A stretch of 64,000 nt of DNA from Anoplolepis gracilipes (Eukaryota; Arthropoda; Insecta; Hymenoptera; Formicidae): contig NC_132981.1 of NCBI RefSeq assembly GCF_047496725.1, forward strand, positions 4,120,001 to 4,184,000. The letters run 5' to 3'. The notes under the pieces are model-generated. The model was not told the origin of the DNA. It searched no databases and worked only from the letters and a program-made list of their open reading frames with translations. The first letter of the stretch is position 1. Each line of letters begins with the position of its first letter. Below are positions 12,651 through 24,300 of the stretch, piece after piece. The position numbers and the translations under genes were made by a program.

Positions 12651-13034
12651 TGACATGTTCATGTATAAGGAAAAAACAAAAGAGACATATATTTTTCTAT
12701 CTTGAGTTTTTGAGATTGAAAATCCACGCGATGAACGCGTACTTTGTTTCCCAATTCATAACAGTGACTAACTTTGTGCTGACGACACGAGGAGAAGTAT
12801 ACAGCTCGTTCTTGTTCGGGAAATTGTACTCTACGATAGTAGTATGCCATCACGGAATACAGTAGAGATTCGGACCAATTCTGATCACGTACACGCGAGC
12901 GATACAATCGCGATGATACAAAACGACTCGAAGATGAAAGGATGCTCGAGGAGGAACGTCGTCCGGGCAGCGACGAGGCTCGAAACAGAATAAAAGTAAT
13001 ATCCGACAAGGGTGAGCGTCCGCGGAGAACTTAC

Positions 13035-13120
13035 TTTGAGAATTCCTTTTCTCGTTTCTTCGTTCCGACTGCAACGACAGCAACGGAAAACTCGAATGAA
13101 CAAAGGAGGGCGACAGCCAT
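13035..13120 (-). CDS. Possible first coding exon with signal peptide
   Basis: Reading the minus strand, an ATG at 13120 opens 28 codons that look like a secretory signal. The start is MAVALL, followed by a hydrophobic run to about residue 19 and then a Lys/Arg-rich segment. The frame meets a full-consensus donor, GTAAGT, at 13034, leaving two bases of a split codon. A (GA)n array (13267-13308) lies about 150 bases upstream, as is common near insect promoters. A following exon is uncertain: an acceptor-like AG near 12863 would join in phase but adds only about ten codons. CpG-rich DNA keeps other frames open here too, including a minus-strand frame of 116 codons at 12659-13009, so the call is weak. 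Confidence 0.2.
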
Positions 13121-13263
13121 GACGAGACGAAGATAGAACAGTCGGGTCGAGGAAGAGATGGAAGACGATGAGGTCTTCGAATTGTGGACGGAAGTACCCT
13201 CTTCATTTCTGTATCCTTTGCATTCCGACTTCGGAGGCAAAAAAAGAAGACAAGAAAATACAT

Positions 13264-13266
<3 letters not shown>

Positions 13267-13308
<42 letters not shown>
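13267..13308. repeat. (GA)n microsatellite
   Basis: About 42 bp of uninterrupted GA dinucleotides. (GA)n is also the binding site of GAGA-type factors in insects, so it may have a promoter role for the candidate exon on the minus strand. Confidence 0.95.
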
Positions 13309-13310
<2 letters not shown>

Positions 13311-14353
13311 TCGAGAAAATCTTTCGGCCTGTCTGCTGTAGAATTGTAGCCCGTTCGAGTTGGAGACGGTTGAAGAGATCAGAATAGAAACGTCTCGTTC
13401 AATCGAAGCAAGAACGAGCAGATGAAATGTTTGGCTTGCAAGATCATTATCGGATTCGTGATATTACGCAGATTAGGTGCGCTTCGTTTTAACGAGACTT
13501 TTTTTTCATCTTCTTCAATCTTACTTTCGACATTTTAAATTGATGTCGCGAGATTAAATTGACGAAAGAACGGACGATAGGAAAGGAGTTTGATGAACTG
13601 CACGCAAGGACAATAAATGTGTTTCATGTTTATTATACAAATGTGAACTGAATTTGGTTAACGAAGACCAAAGTTTATGTTGAATAACAGGCGCCTCCAA
13701 GTTTGCGTTCATTAGTGTCGGTCGTAAACGATAAAAGCGACGTTGGCGGAAGTAATTGGTCAAAATTTGATCCGCGCCGCGAACGAACAAGCCATGTTTC
13801 TGCCGCTCGAACTGCAGCTGTTGCTACGAGACGGAATAAAGGAAGGATAGTTAATTTGATAAGGTAATTAGAAGTAATGTCTGGCAGAACTGCACACCAA
13901 GTTTGTTAAGGCATTGGTGCTTTAGTCGCAACAGATGTAATAATAATGAATGAGGTATACGGAAGCTGATTTGCGATATCAATAAAATATGATCGTCTCG
14001 AACGAATTTTTATGCTTATCTTGTGGTATCCTTACATGTTTATACATGTCGATTCTCTAAAAAAAGAAAATTTCATCTGTATAAACATGATTGTTAATAT
14101 ATCGTTAATATGTCTTTTTTATTTCTTTTTTCTTAAAGTATTCTGATAATAAGAGAATTAAGATACAAAGTAATTAATTAGAAAGAAAGCGCAATTAGCA
14201 AATTAAAATTCACAGTATTGGACACAATACCGGAAACAAAAGTGATTTAAATAGCTTTTTTCTAATACTGCTTTCATAGTTGATGAATTAATCCATTTGG
14301 AAATGTAATATAAATTGCAGAAAGATTGAAAATATTTTTACTATTATATTCTT

Positions 14354-14357
14354 ATAC

Positions 14358-14388
<31 letters not shown>
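14354..14388. repeat. (CA)n microsatellite
   Basis: About 35 bp of ACAT/CA repeats leading into TATATA. Confidence 0.93.
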
Positions 14389-14389
<1 letters not shown>

Positions 14390-15740
14390 ATGTATATATA
14401 TGTTTAAATATTAATTAAAAAATAAAAAGTAAATAAAAAAGTTTTAGCATTATTGAAATCTTTATACAAATTGAGAGAGAAATGCAGATAAATGACAATT
14501 CTTAATAATACAGTTTAGGACAAATTTATTATGTGCGTAGCTGCGTTGATTCATGCACTATGCGAGTGAGATGAATTTATTGAAGAGCAAGAGAGGCCGA
14601 GAAATGATTGAAATTTTGTGAGAGACAGACACATCAATTGCAAATATTTGTGCATATTTACTCTTCCGGGTTGAATGCGGAAACGCCTATGGCGTTCGGT
14701 AAACGCAACGTAACGAATCGCGACAGCGCAAAAATGGTTTAAAAAATTTAGACAAATATAATTGTTTAACCACTGATGATTGATGAAGATCAATTCATAC
14801 TTGTCATCAAATTTCTTTCGAAATTTACATTAGAAAATGAATGAATATATCGCGATTATCACACGATGAGAATTATAATAGTTTTATTAAAGCTTGCCTC
14901 CCCCATTGAATAAAATTGGAGCCAGATATGCAAAATAATTCCTGAAATGTTTAACGCTGAAAAAATATAGTTGCATTTACATAAGCTGTAAGGAAAAGTG
15001 TTTCGATTTTTTGAAATAATTTTCACTCGCGCGATATCGCACGCAAAAATGATTTGAATAGTTGATAACAGTTACATCAATACGTATTTAAGTTGAAATG
15101 AATATGCTATATAAGCGAGAAGGCGAACTTTCTTTTTACGTTTTGTTTAAAAATGTTTAACAATAGCTATAAAGTACGAGAGAGAAACTAAGCAGCGCAG
15201 CAGCAGGTAAAGTTGTGAAAGACAACAAACGTTTTATGCTGAAACTGTTCGCGGAGTGAACAGAGTTTATAGAAGCATTCGAAAATATGGTGCACTCTCG
15301 GAAGCAAACACGTTCATTTCGAAAATAGTACCAGAAAGAAATGAAGGAAAATTCCTTACATACTGTTCTTTTACAAAAAATCTTACTTCTACCGCGCAAT
15401 CAAAGTACGATCGCAAAAAGTGTACAGGGTATATGGGCTTTTATAAAAACACGCGGACTTTGTGTGTAAAAATAAAAGTGGAAGCGCGGCAGCAAATTGT
15501 TGCGTATAAAAATCTCTGCTCTAAAAGCGATCTCTCGGCAAAAGAAAAATAAATCGTGTCATCGATGCGTACTCAGCGCTGTAGTATTTTTCCAATAAGA
15601 GAGAATGCGGATTTAGAACGCATTTGCGGAAACTGCGTCACGGAGGTAAAGTATCTACGAAAAGATAGCGAGAAGGGGCGAGTGTATCTCGGATATATCT
15701 GCATTCCAGTGCACGTTCACCACGATTTGTTCCATCTCGA

Positions 15741-15800
15741 CTTCTTCTTTTTCTTTTTCTTTTTCTTTCTCTCTCTCTCTCTCTCTCTCTCTTTATCTCT
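15741..15800. repeat. Pyrimidine repeat (CTTTTT)n-(CT)n
   Basis: A pyrimidine-only tract in which CTTTTT units pass into CT dinucleotides. In the overlapping frame it encodes a Phe run followed by Ser-Leu repeats. Confidence 0.93.
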
Positions 15801-18540
15801 CTTCGAAGAGTTCTCACGTATCTGTTCGCCTTCTCGTGGCACGACGCAATCGTGTGGAAAAGCGGTGGTCCAGCGGAGGCAAATATTCAGTCGAGAGGAT
15901 CTGTCTCATCGGAAACAACCTAGTTCTACAAACGCAAAAATGGCATGCTTTCCGGAAACTTTTGAAACACAGTGTGGATGTATATATAGTTTGAAAAACT
16001 ATATGATATGAGTATAAAAATATAATTCCATCCTTATATGATATATACAGATAAATATTGTATTCAGAAAAAAGTATAATGACATGCAAATATTATTTGA
16101 AAACGTGCTTTTTAATTTGTGAATATTTTCAATAGATCTATATACTGTGTGTGTATGTGACGAATGTAAATACGATTACAAGTTTAATTAGATGAATCGA
16201 CAAATTAACTAGTTCGGTTGTCCGCCTTCAGCAAATTGCAACATGTCTAGCGGGCTCCGCCCTTTGAGTTCTCGAAAGAATAAAATATAACAATAACACA
16301 TTATACGACAATTTTAAAATTATTTGACATTATAAAATATTTTGCAAAGTTTTTCTTTTCTATATTTTTACATATAAAGAATATATTTTTTTATTTTTAT
16401 GTTTGTTTAAAATATAAAATATTTTCTATTTATAAACGTTGAAATTTGCAAATAATTTTAATTTCTACTTTGTAAATAATTTTCTAAAATTTTTTAGAAC
16501 AGTCTTTTTTCTCAATTTTCTAAATATGTACAAATTTTGAATCTGTTATATTAAATATTTTAAAAGATTTAATTAGAGATGAAGAAAAAATAAAGAATAA
16601 CACACTCACATAAGTCCAGTGAATAATGCACAATTAAATACATTATATATTCATATTAAATTCATAATATATTTGAATTTTTCTAGAATTATGGGTTTTT
16701 CATTTTTTGAAAAAAAAAAACGTGACGAATAAAATGATAATTATCTCCAATGTATCATAATTAGAAAGACGGTGTCGAAATTTCTGCATATAAATCGTTT
16801 TGCTCGGTCCAATCGGTTAGTCAATCTAGATACACTTTCAGAACACATGCACAAGTTTTTAAATTTTTATAAACGTGAGAGTCGGAAATGGTTTTTCGAT
16901 ATCTCAAATAGTTTCGGAACTTCCCGCCCGTTACGCTTTTTACATCGTTGAATACATACATCACTCTGTTCGGACCTAAAAACTCGCTCACTCCCACCTC
17001 ACTTCCACTCACTTTAACTTACTCTATTAACTCCTCTGATTGTCACGAAACAATTGCTCTTACGTGTCAGAACTGTACCCTTTTCCGGAGTGTGAAAAAT
17101 TTTAACTTAAATCCAATTGCACCTTTAATTCTACATATTTATTTTATACTACTATAACGATAATGTATGATATTTTACGATCCTACTTGTTTTTCAACAA
17201 GAAAAAAAAGAGTCGTATGAAATAATTTTAGTGCAAATGCAAACTGTAAGAAGACTATCACTCTCTAATATTTCTTCTAAATACATGAATACTGCGAGAC
17301 GTTCGACCTACTTTGACAAAGTAAAACCAAACTTTAGCGCGAGCTCGTCTATAACAAGACTGATACCGAGAAATTGTTATTCTATAAGAGCCATTCTAGT
17401 AAAATGGCTCGCGTCCAAATCGCTGTGAATCAGAGCAAAACATTCACCCCGCAATCTTTTTCAGTTTACAGCAGTTGCAGTATATACTTTGATTTGATTC
17501 AATTAAAAGGAGTACATATAAACAGAGATAATCAATTGAATGATTAATCGATTCGACATCGTTTACTTTGTAAAAAAAAAAAAAAAATGATTTAAATTCA
17601 TTTCCATCAATACAATTTTAGCACAAGTAATCGTTCTATTATTTTTGTCTAGCGATACTTTGCCACTTTATGGTTCGCACCAACAGAGAGTTTAGTAAAT
17701 CGCAGTGGTAATATCGAGGATTGCGTCGAAGAGCAAAAGTGTCGATTACAATCCCGGCGTGAATCCGCCCGAACTGAACTCAGTTGTAACAATGTCGTTT
17801 CTGCCGATCGTAGAACGGCTGCGAACGATCGCCCATTCCCCGAGAAAACGCAGGCATTCACATCCTTCTTGGGATCAGCGGTTCTCGGTACTTTTAAATA
17901 ACGAGGCAACTGTAAAAGGCGTAGAAGATCGCACCAATGATTCCTTTAACGACTGCTTGAGCTAATTTAGCGGGAACTTGAACGTTTTACGTCTCTGCTC
18001 CTCTTGGGGTGTGATACGGAAGAGCGGACTTTCCCTTCCTTTCGACAGATTTTCGCTCTTCCTCTGTCTTCTCCATGTTATTTAATAATGTAAAACAAAG
18101 CCGGTAGAACCACACACAGCGTTCAGGATTTTCATCAAGAATGCCTCTCTTGTATGCGTAGTGTTATTTAAAATAGATGATACGCGCGTAAAGTATGTAC
18201 TCTTGGTGCGAAAACCATTAACCGGAGAAACATCCCTTTTACCCCTATCCCTCCTTCTTCGTTCATTATTTTTGCATCGACGACGAAACAGTGGTGGAAG
18301 ATTCACTTGAACGATCATTTGCGATCGAAGATTAAAAGTCGATGTGAGAAGGATAACCCTCCCTTTTATCAAACTTAACACTGCCTGATGAAACTTACCC
18401 CCTACTATCAGCAGCAGGTGAAGCAGAGCACATCGCATTTTTCTGTAATCCCGCCGATAGTCTTTATCCATTCTGTCTGTGAGAGATCTTATGTGTCACA
18501 CTATATATCCACGCGTTACGCTTTTCGCCTACATATACAC

Positions 18541-19930
18541 GAGGTCTCGCTCGTCGATTGGTGCCACGACGGTGCTTCCGTTTCCGTGGTCTTCCATTAA
18601 TTAAAAAAAAAAAGAAAAAACAGAAAAAGATTTCTAATCGCGCGAGCGAAAATCTGTCGCGCCGCGGAATAACATCGGAAAATCGAGAAATCGCAGTTCA
18701 ATCACGAAAGATCTCCGTTTTTTTTTTTTTCTGTGTATGTACTTTTGCGATCGATCGGCCGATCGTCGCGCTCGAGATCGGCAGAGATAGAGCAGGGCGA
18801 ATAGCAAAGGCTGGCCGTCACGCGGCCGCGATAGTTCCTGACTTGCAACTGACGAGGGATGCTGCACGAAGAGTTTGCGCCAGCTTCGCGCCCGCGCACA
18901 GAATCCTTATTCCCCCTCGCGCTGTGTATCTCCCCCTTTCGTTCCCCTATATAACCGGCCACAGTCAGTTAGTCAGTCTCTCTCGCCCCACCCTCCCCCC
19001 TTCCCCGTTCCCGCGTCTCCGTTTATCCCCCGCGTTCTTCCGTCCACGCTCTCTCGCTCTCGTATATCCTGCTCCCCTCTCACAATCCTAGGGGGGCTCT
19101 CTCACCATCTTCCTTCTCTTTCGGCAATATCAATCCCTTCTCCCCCCCCTCCCCGCCCTTCGCCCTCTTATTCGCCGCCCCCGTACTCACACGAGAGAAC
19201 TTCTTTCCCCTTTTTATGCAGCTCTCTATCGTTGTAGTTGTCTTCCGACTCACTCCCTATCGCAGTTTTTCTATCACTCGCTCTGTCCTTAACGCGCCGC
19301 GTGTGTCGGGTCTTTCTTCCTCTTTCCAACCCTTTGCCCTCAACTCCACGCGATCGCGCTTCCATCCATCCTCCGGATTTCTCTCTATTTCGATCCCTAT
19401 TCCTTCCTACTTCCCTCTTTCTCTCTCTCTTCCTACGATCGCCTCGTTTATCCATCTTCCATCTCCCCCCCCCCCCAGCGATTTCACCCACCATCTCCAC
19501 CACATATCTAACCTCACGCGCATCCTTTCGGCGGCTGTATCTCAAACACTAAAGAGTTTCTTAGGAAATTGAATTGAATGCCACTCACACCCCTCCCGTT
19601 TCTGTCCCTTCGACGGACTCTCTCATTCCCGCCATGCGCTTTGTCTTTTCCACCGCTCTTCTCCGTTACTTTCGGAGGTGACCTCGTCTCCCATCGCTCC
19701 TTTTCTATCTCTCTCTTTCCTTTCTCCCTTTTGGCCTTTACCGTCTCGTTTATCCTCCCGCTCGGTGCCGTCCGTCTTCATCTCTGTCGTCACTCTCTTC
19801 CCAAGAGTTCCCGTGAAACTGATTGTCTCCCCGTTAAGCGGCAATTTATATGTTAACAGGCCCGAATCGGTCGAGAGTCATGCATACGTTTAAGGAACGG
19901 GATTTCGCAGGGCAAGCTCGCATAACGACA
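18541..19930. promoter_or_regulatory. CpG-island-like region with pyrimidine tract
   Basis: The most promoter-like region of the window. About 18640-18900 is dense in CpG and GC palindromes such as CGATCGGCCGATCG. From about 18900 to 19830 the plus strand is strongly pyrimidine-biased (C/T runs, CTCTC, CCCCC). That bias gives many spurious ORFs, Ser/Pro/Leu-rich on plus and Arg/Glu/Lys-rich on minus, up to 177 codons. A TATA box and initiator-like motifs mark its left part. No open frame after the putative start looks like a real protein, so if this is a promoter the adjoining sequence would be 5'-untranslated. Confidence 0.4.
18948..18978 (+). promoter_or_regulatory. Candidate core promoter (TATA plus Inr)
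   Basis: TATATAA at 18948-18954 is followed by two copies of the arthropod initiator-like TCAGT: TCAGTT with its A at 18967 and TCAGTC with its A at 18975. The second gives a TATA-to-start distance of 27 bases, close to the usual 28-31. The surroundings are CpG-rich, so the TATA word is not explained by AT background. Transcription would run rightwards into the pyrimidine tract. Confidence 0.45.
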
Positions 19931-21170
19931 AAGGTGACGGCGCGGATGATGGTCCTGTCCGTCCCACGAAAATAAATTCCTTGATCCGCCGCTTTATTTA
20001 GCTAACCGCGCTAATGTAGGTCAGCTTTCCATACATTTCAATATCTTATTGTGTTTTCACGTTGTTATTATAATAAGAGAAATGTTAATTTCAAAGATAC
20101 ATAACATTAGACTACAAATTCCTCTCCATTAATTCCTCTACCTAGCATTTTAAAAGCATGCACAGAAATGGAGGAAGGCTTAATTATCATAATCCACCAA
20201 CGAATTTATCTCTCGCATCCGATTACTGTGTTATTTATAATTATGCATGTTTTTATGTCTTTTTGCTTTTCACAAAGCTGCAAAAGAGAGTGCTTCGCGC
20301 GAAGCAATTAGTTTGTGCAGAAACTAACATGAGGCGACTGAATTTGTGTATAAAGTTAACGCAGAGAATCGCAACTACGTTGTAGCGTGACAACAGTTTA
20401 GTTTAATATCCTGCGACGCGTTCAAATAAACTTTGAATGACATTCGTTCTCAGCATTTGTTTAATACTTGAATTGTCGTATAAATTTTCATAATTTAATT
20501 ACTCGCGCAACGTTATATTATTATAACAGTGCAAGATATTTAAATATAAAATATTTAAACTTAGATAAAAAAAAAATTTTGTACCTTATATCATATATTT
20601 ACCAAATAAAATTTAAAACAAAAATAATTTTCACGATAGAAAGATAAAATAGAGAATCTAGCACAACATTGAATTGTGTACCTAACTCTACAACTTTATG
20701 AATTAATTTATTTACGTAACTGCTTAATAAAATGTTAATAATATTTTCAATATATCTTGCGATATTTACTCTAAACCTAACAATGCAAATCTTAATCGAA
20801 TAATAAAGCGGCAACGCGCGTTTAAAAGATGAAAAATTTTTTAATAAGAAACCTCTGGATGAAATAACAATAGCGAGCTTTTCCGAGTTCGTGCTGTGCT
20901 ATGCAAATTATACGTTCGCTTGTTCGGAGGAAGCACATGTAAGCCCATAAAAATACAAGCAGGATACGGCGCAGCGCGAAGTGGATTCTCGGTAATAACG
21001 AAATTTCTGAATAAGAAGTTACGTTAAGGCGCCGAAAACGTAAACAATTTTATCAAGGAAGAAAATAATGTAGTAATTAAGCTACTTGATCGATTCTTTG
21101 CTCGTTAAGCGTTGTTTCGCCGCACCGATAATAATTAATACGACCATCGCGAAAGTCAACTCGTTATCTC
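19931..21170. other. Spacer, no gene seen
   Basis: AT-rich from about 20030 to 20830, then mixed. Short ORFs of 71-75 codons have no support. Confidence 0.55.
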
Positions 21171-21640
21171 GGACAACAGTCGGGAGCGCTGCAGCCGCTC
21201 TGTAATTTGACAGAAGCCACGTCGTTCATCAACGTGACATCGTAATGCGCGGATCCGCAAATTTCATCGATGCGTCATACATAACGAAGTATCGAATCAC
21301 ATTCGCTGCGTTCCAATCGGATGCTTTTCGCGACGGCGAGAGAGTTCGGCGGGAAGGGTAGCAATCGGAGGCACGTGTCATTGACGTAGCAACTTTGGGC
21401 AAACAGGGCATCGGGAAAATATGGTGGCGCGGCGGAGGACGAGAGAAAGAGAGAGAGTTCTATCAATTCGTTGACTGACTCATTAGACGCGACACCCGGA
21501 ATTCTCCGGTCCACCTCTGGTGTATCACGACGTATTCGCGGAAAGCCGCAGCAAACTCTGGTGGTTCTGCTACGTGAAAGCATTGATGCGATTGATTTTA
21601 CCCGGGCGCGCTAAATTGGCTCATGAATAATTCCTATCTA
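21171..21640. other. CpG-rich block
   Basis: A CpG-rich stretch with an overlapping minus-strand frame of 102 codons (21275-21583) that contains a Ser/Pro-rich part and no recognisable motif. Probably a stop-poor block rather than a gene. Confidence 0.4.
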
Positions 21641-22054
21641 TCTGTGTAAATTACTCGTGACGAATCTCGATGCAGATGACGTAGCGGAATCAATATCGGG
21701 AGCATTACGGGAGTTATGCATTTTCTTTTCGCGTTATTCGATATAAACGGGAAGAAGTGACTTAGCGACTTCTATAATACTGTCTTTTACTTGTTGCGTT
21801 TACTTCGTATAAAAAAAAAATAATAAATAAATATCTGAATAGCTGAATGTAATACTTTTTTTTTTAAATACCTTTAATGTATACAAGTTTGTCTTTTTAT
21901 TTTTCTGGTAAATACTTGATTAAAAAATTAAAAAAAATTTGATTCGCGTCTCGGAAAGTTACAGCAGTAATGTTACCGATTCCACGATGCGTCGCATCGA
22001 GGGAGTGAACTTTCTACATCGTTGATATCACCAGGAGAATTATGTGTACAAAGA

Positions 22055-23194
22055 GCGCGAAAGTTTAATTACTCCCACGCGAAATGTTACTCCCATAAGT
22101 AACAACATACACGATATGTTCTCGGAGCGCGGATCGATCAACCCGTCGAGATTCAACGGAATGTGGAGGGAGGAGAGTTGGCACCACGGAAAATCACATT
22201 TATATTCGCGTGTTACGCTCGGATTGAGGGTGCCATGAGCTCTCACGGGGTCATCGTAGAATGCGCGCGAGATTTTGTAAGCCTTCGTAAAATTGAAAGA
22301 AATTCTCTCGAAAGTTTGGCACGCGCGCGGCATTTCAAGCAATCTAACTATATGTAACGAACTATAGTGCGAAAGAATATAAAAATACTTACGACCCCCG
22401 TGTAAGACTATACTCGCATTCGACTTTAAGTCAAACGAAATAAAGTTTCACTCACTCAACGAACTCCAAGGGCACACATAATTAGAAAGTTAAATTATTC
22501 TCATGCGAGAAGTTACGCTCGCGTTCGCGTTCGCATATAATATGTTCCAGCAACAAAGTTGCTAACAAATCAGCGTGAAATTCCAGAATAATGCGGGGCC
22601 CGAGCTTGTGGTCCGCGTGGACAAGTTTCGCGTTGGATTTAACTTGCGCAACTTTAATATATTACCGAAATAAAATTATACGGCAAAACGCATAACAGAA
22701 AATAGCACAGATAAAGAAGTTAAAACGATTGAAAGCAAATTGAAACATTCGAAATTAAAGAGAAAATGAAGAAAAAAATTTAACTACTTTTTTTTTCCTT
22801 GATAATTTCTTTTGTAAACTTATTTTAAAAGAAATTAATAAGGGAAAAATCAAATGTATTTTTATATACCTTCTGCTTTTTTATTCGCAGCATATAAAAA
22901 TATGATATAACTTTAAGAATTTATAAGATGACAATATACATATATACGTGCGCGCGCACGATTTTGGAATTAGCGAGAGATTAGGATACACGTTTCGCTT
23001 TTTATCGGTTTCTAACACATTTCCGAGATGTATCGAAGACGGTTTCAAGCGACACGAAGCTCCGGTGTCCGCGTTATTTTATAACAATTTCAATTCACCG
23101 AGACACGTCACGAGCAGAATCAAGAGGCATACGCGCACACATATAATTAGAAAGTTAAATTACTGCCACGGCAAATGTTATTCTCGTATGCGAG
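22055..23194 (+). repeat. Three diverged copies of a short dispersed repeat
   Basis: Related segments occur at about 22055-22098, 22471-22520 and 23131-23194. All share a core of AAAGTTTAATTA or AAAGTTAAATTA followed by a C/G-bearing stretch and GTTAC or GTTATTCTC. Copies 2 and 3 also share the left flank CACACATA..AATTAGAAAG. Identity is imperfect and the copies are not adjacent, so this is an old local duplication or fragments of one repeat family. Confidence 0.5.
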
Positions 23195-23472
23195 CTGTGC
23201 GACACGGGGGCGAGGCCGCGTCGCTTCTGCATCCTAAATTGTGCGATTTACCTAAAGCGTTCCATTATTACCGCACGTTGTAGCGGCTGGAAGATACTCG
23301 GTGACGCGTAAAATAGGGCTGGACGTAATTCGTGAAATTATTCGGCCTCAGAGGAAACGCAAGAATCCTTTTTTGTCGACCAGACACTTGGTGTAAATAA
23401 GAAATTTAATATATGTGACATCATGCAAATATTAGTATGAACAATTGATTATTACAATAATATACATAATCC

Positions 23473-23603
23473 ATATTTTAATAATGTACAATATAATAAA
23501 ATATATAATATAATAATTACATATATTTTGATAGTAATCAATTCTCTTATTATATATTGTACATTATTAAAATATACATTATGCACATTATATAATGTAT
23601 ATT
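23473..23603. repeat. AT-rich foldback
   Basis: A 23-bp perfect inverted repeat (arms 23473-23495 and 23553-23575, core TAATAATGTACAATATA) is followed directly by a second one (AATATACATTAT at 23571-23582 against 23592-23603). A direct, diverged repeat of the right part (ATGTATATTTTAA..TGYACAWTGTAA) continues to about 23680. AT composition favours chance palindromes, but 23 exact bases around TGTAC is beyond that. Confidence 0.7.
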
Positions 23604-23958
23604 TTAATAGTGCACAATGTAATAAAAAATTTATTCCTATCAAAATAATATAATGTATATTTTAAGATAATGTACATTGTAAAAAAAAAGATACAAATTA
23701 TAGCAAAATTACGAAATTACAAATTATACAGTGTAACTCTTAAGACGAGTAAAAGCGGGTGATATTGAATTATTTGGTTTGGTTATACAACGATAATGTA
23801 TAATCATAGAAACGCGGATTCCAGAGATACGGAGTCAGAACGGAACAGATTGCGTTCTTGACATGTTGATATCAAGGTGTAATGCTGAAATGTTGCATCG
23901 CAGACACATAAAAGGTAAAAAGTCACGAGTAATAATAACAAATGAAATTCTCCTCGTC

Positions 23959-23960
<2 letters not shown>

Positions 23961-23992
<32 letters not shown>

Positions 23993-23999
23993 GACGACA
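23961..23999. repeat. (CGT)n microsatellite
   Basis: About ten CGT units, then an inverted CACGACGAC end. Trinucleotide repeats often sit in exons, but no convincing frame surrounds this one. Confidence 0.93.
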
Positions 24000-24029
24000 T
24001 TCACAAGTCATACAAACGAGTACGAGAAA

Positions 24030-24061
<32 letters not shown>
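24030..24061. repeat. (GA)n microsatellite
   Basis: A GA-rich tract of about 30 bp, close to the (CGT)n array. Confidence 0.93.
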
Positions 24062-24300
24062 ATAAAAGCTACAAAGTTATATCACACTCAAGCAAGATGT
24101 ACATAACCTTGTACGTAACATACACGACATGTTTTCTAGACGTGGGTGCAGGGGGTGAGACGGGGTGCAGATTCACCGGAGATATCGCACCTGGCGGGAG
24201 AAACGCGACGGGAGCAGAAAACTTGGGGGAGACTGATACGATAGTGGGTCACGTCACCTTTACATCCGGCGCTGAAATTGACCCTTAAACATTAACTCCA

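Larger units (their letters stand above)
13391..18540. other. Long spacer, low feature density
   Basis: Mixed to AT-rich DNA with microsatellites at 14354-14388 and 15741-15800. Two consecutive plus-strand frames at 15256-15552 and 15556-16011 are listed under findings. ORFs at 16821-17012 (minus) and 16948-17157 (plus) overlap each other and have no clear start. No RNA gene is seen. Confidence 0.5.

Noticed and set aside
19168..19545. 125-codon minus-strand ORF, Arg/Glu/Lys-rich, and the overlapping plus-strand Ser/Pro ORFs (up to 177 codons)
   Set aside because: They are produced by the pyrimidine-biased tract. Several frames are open at once and none has a domain-like composition.
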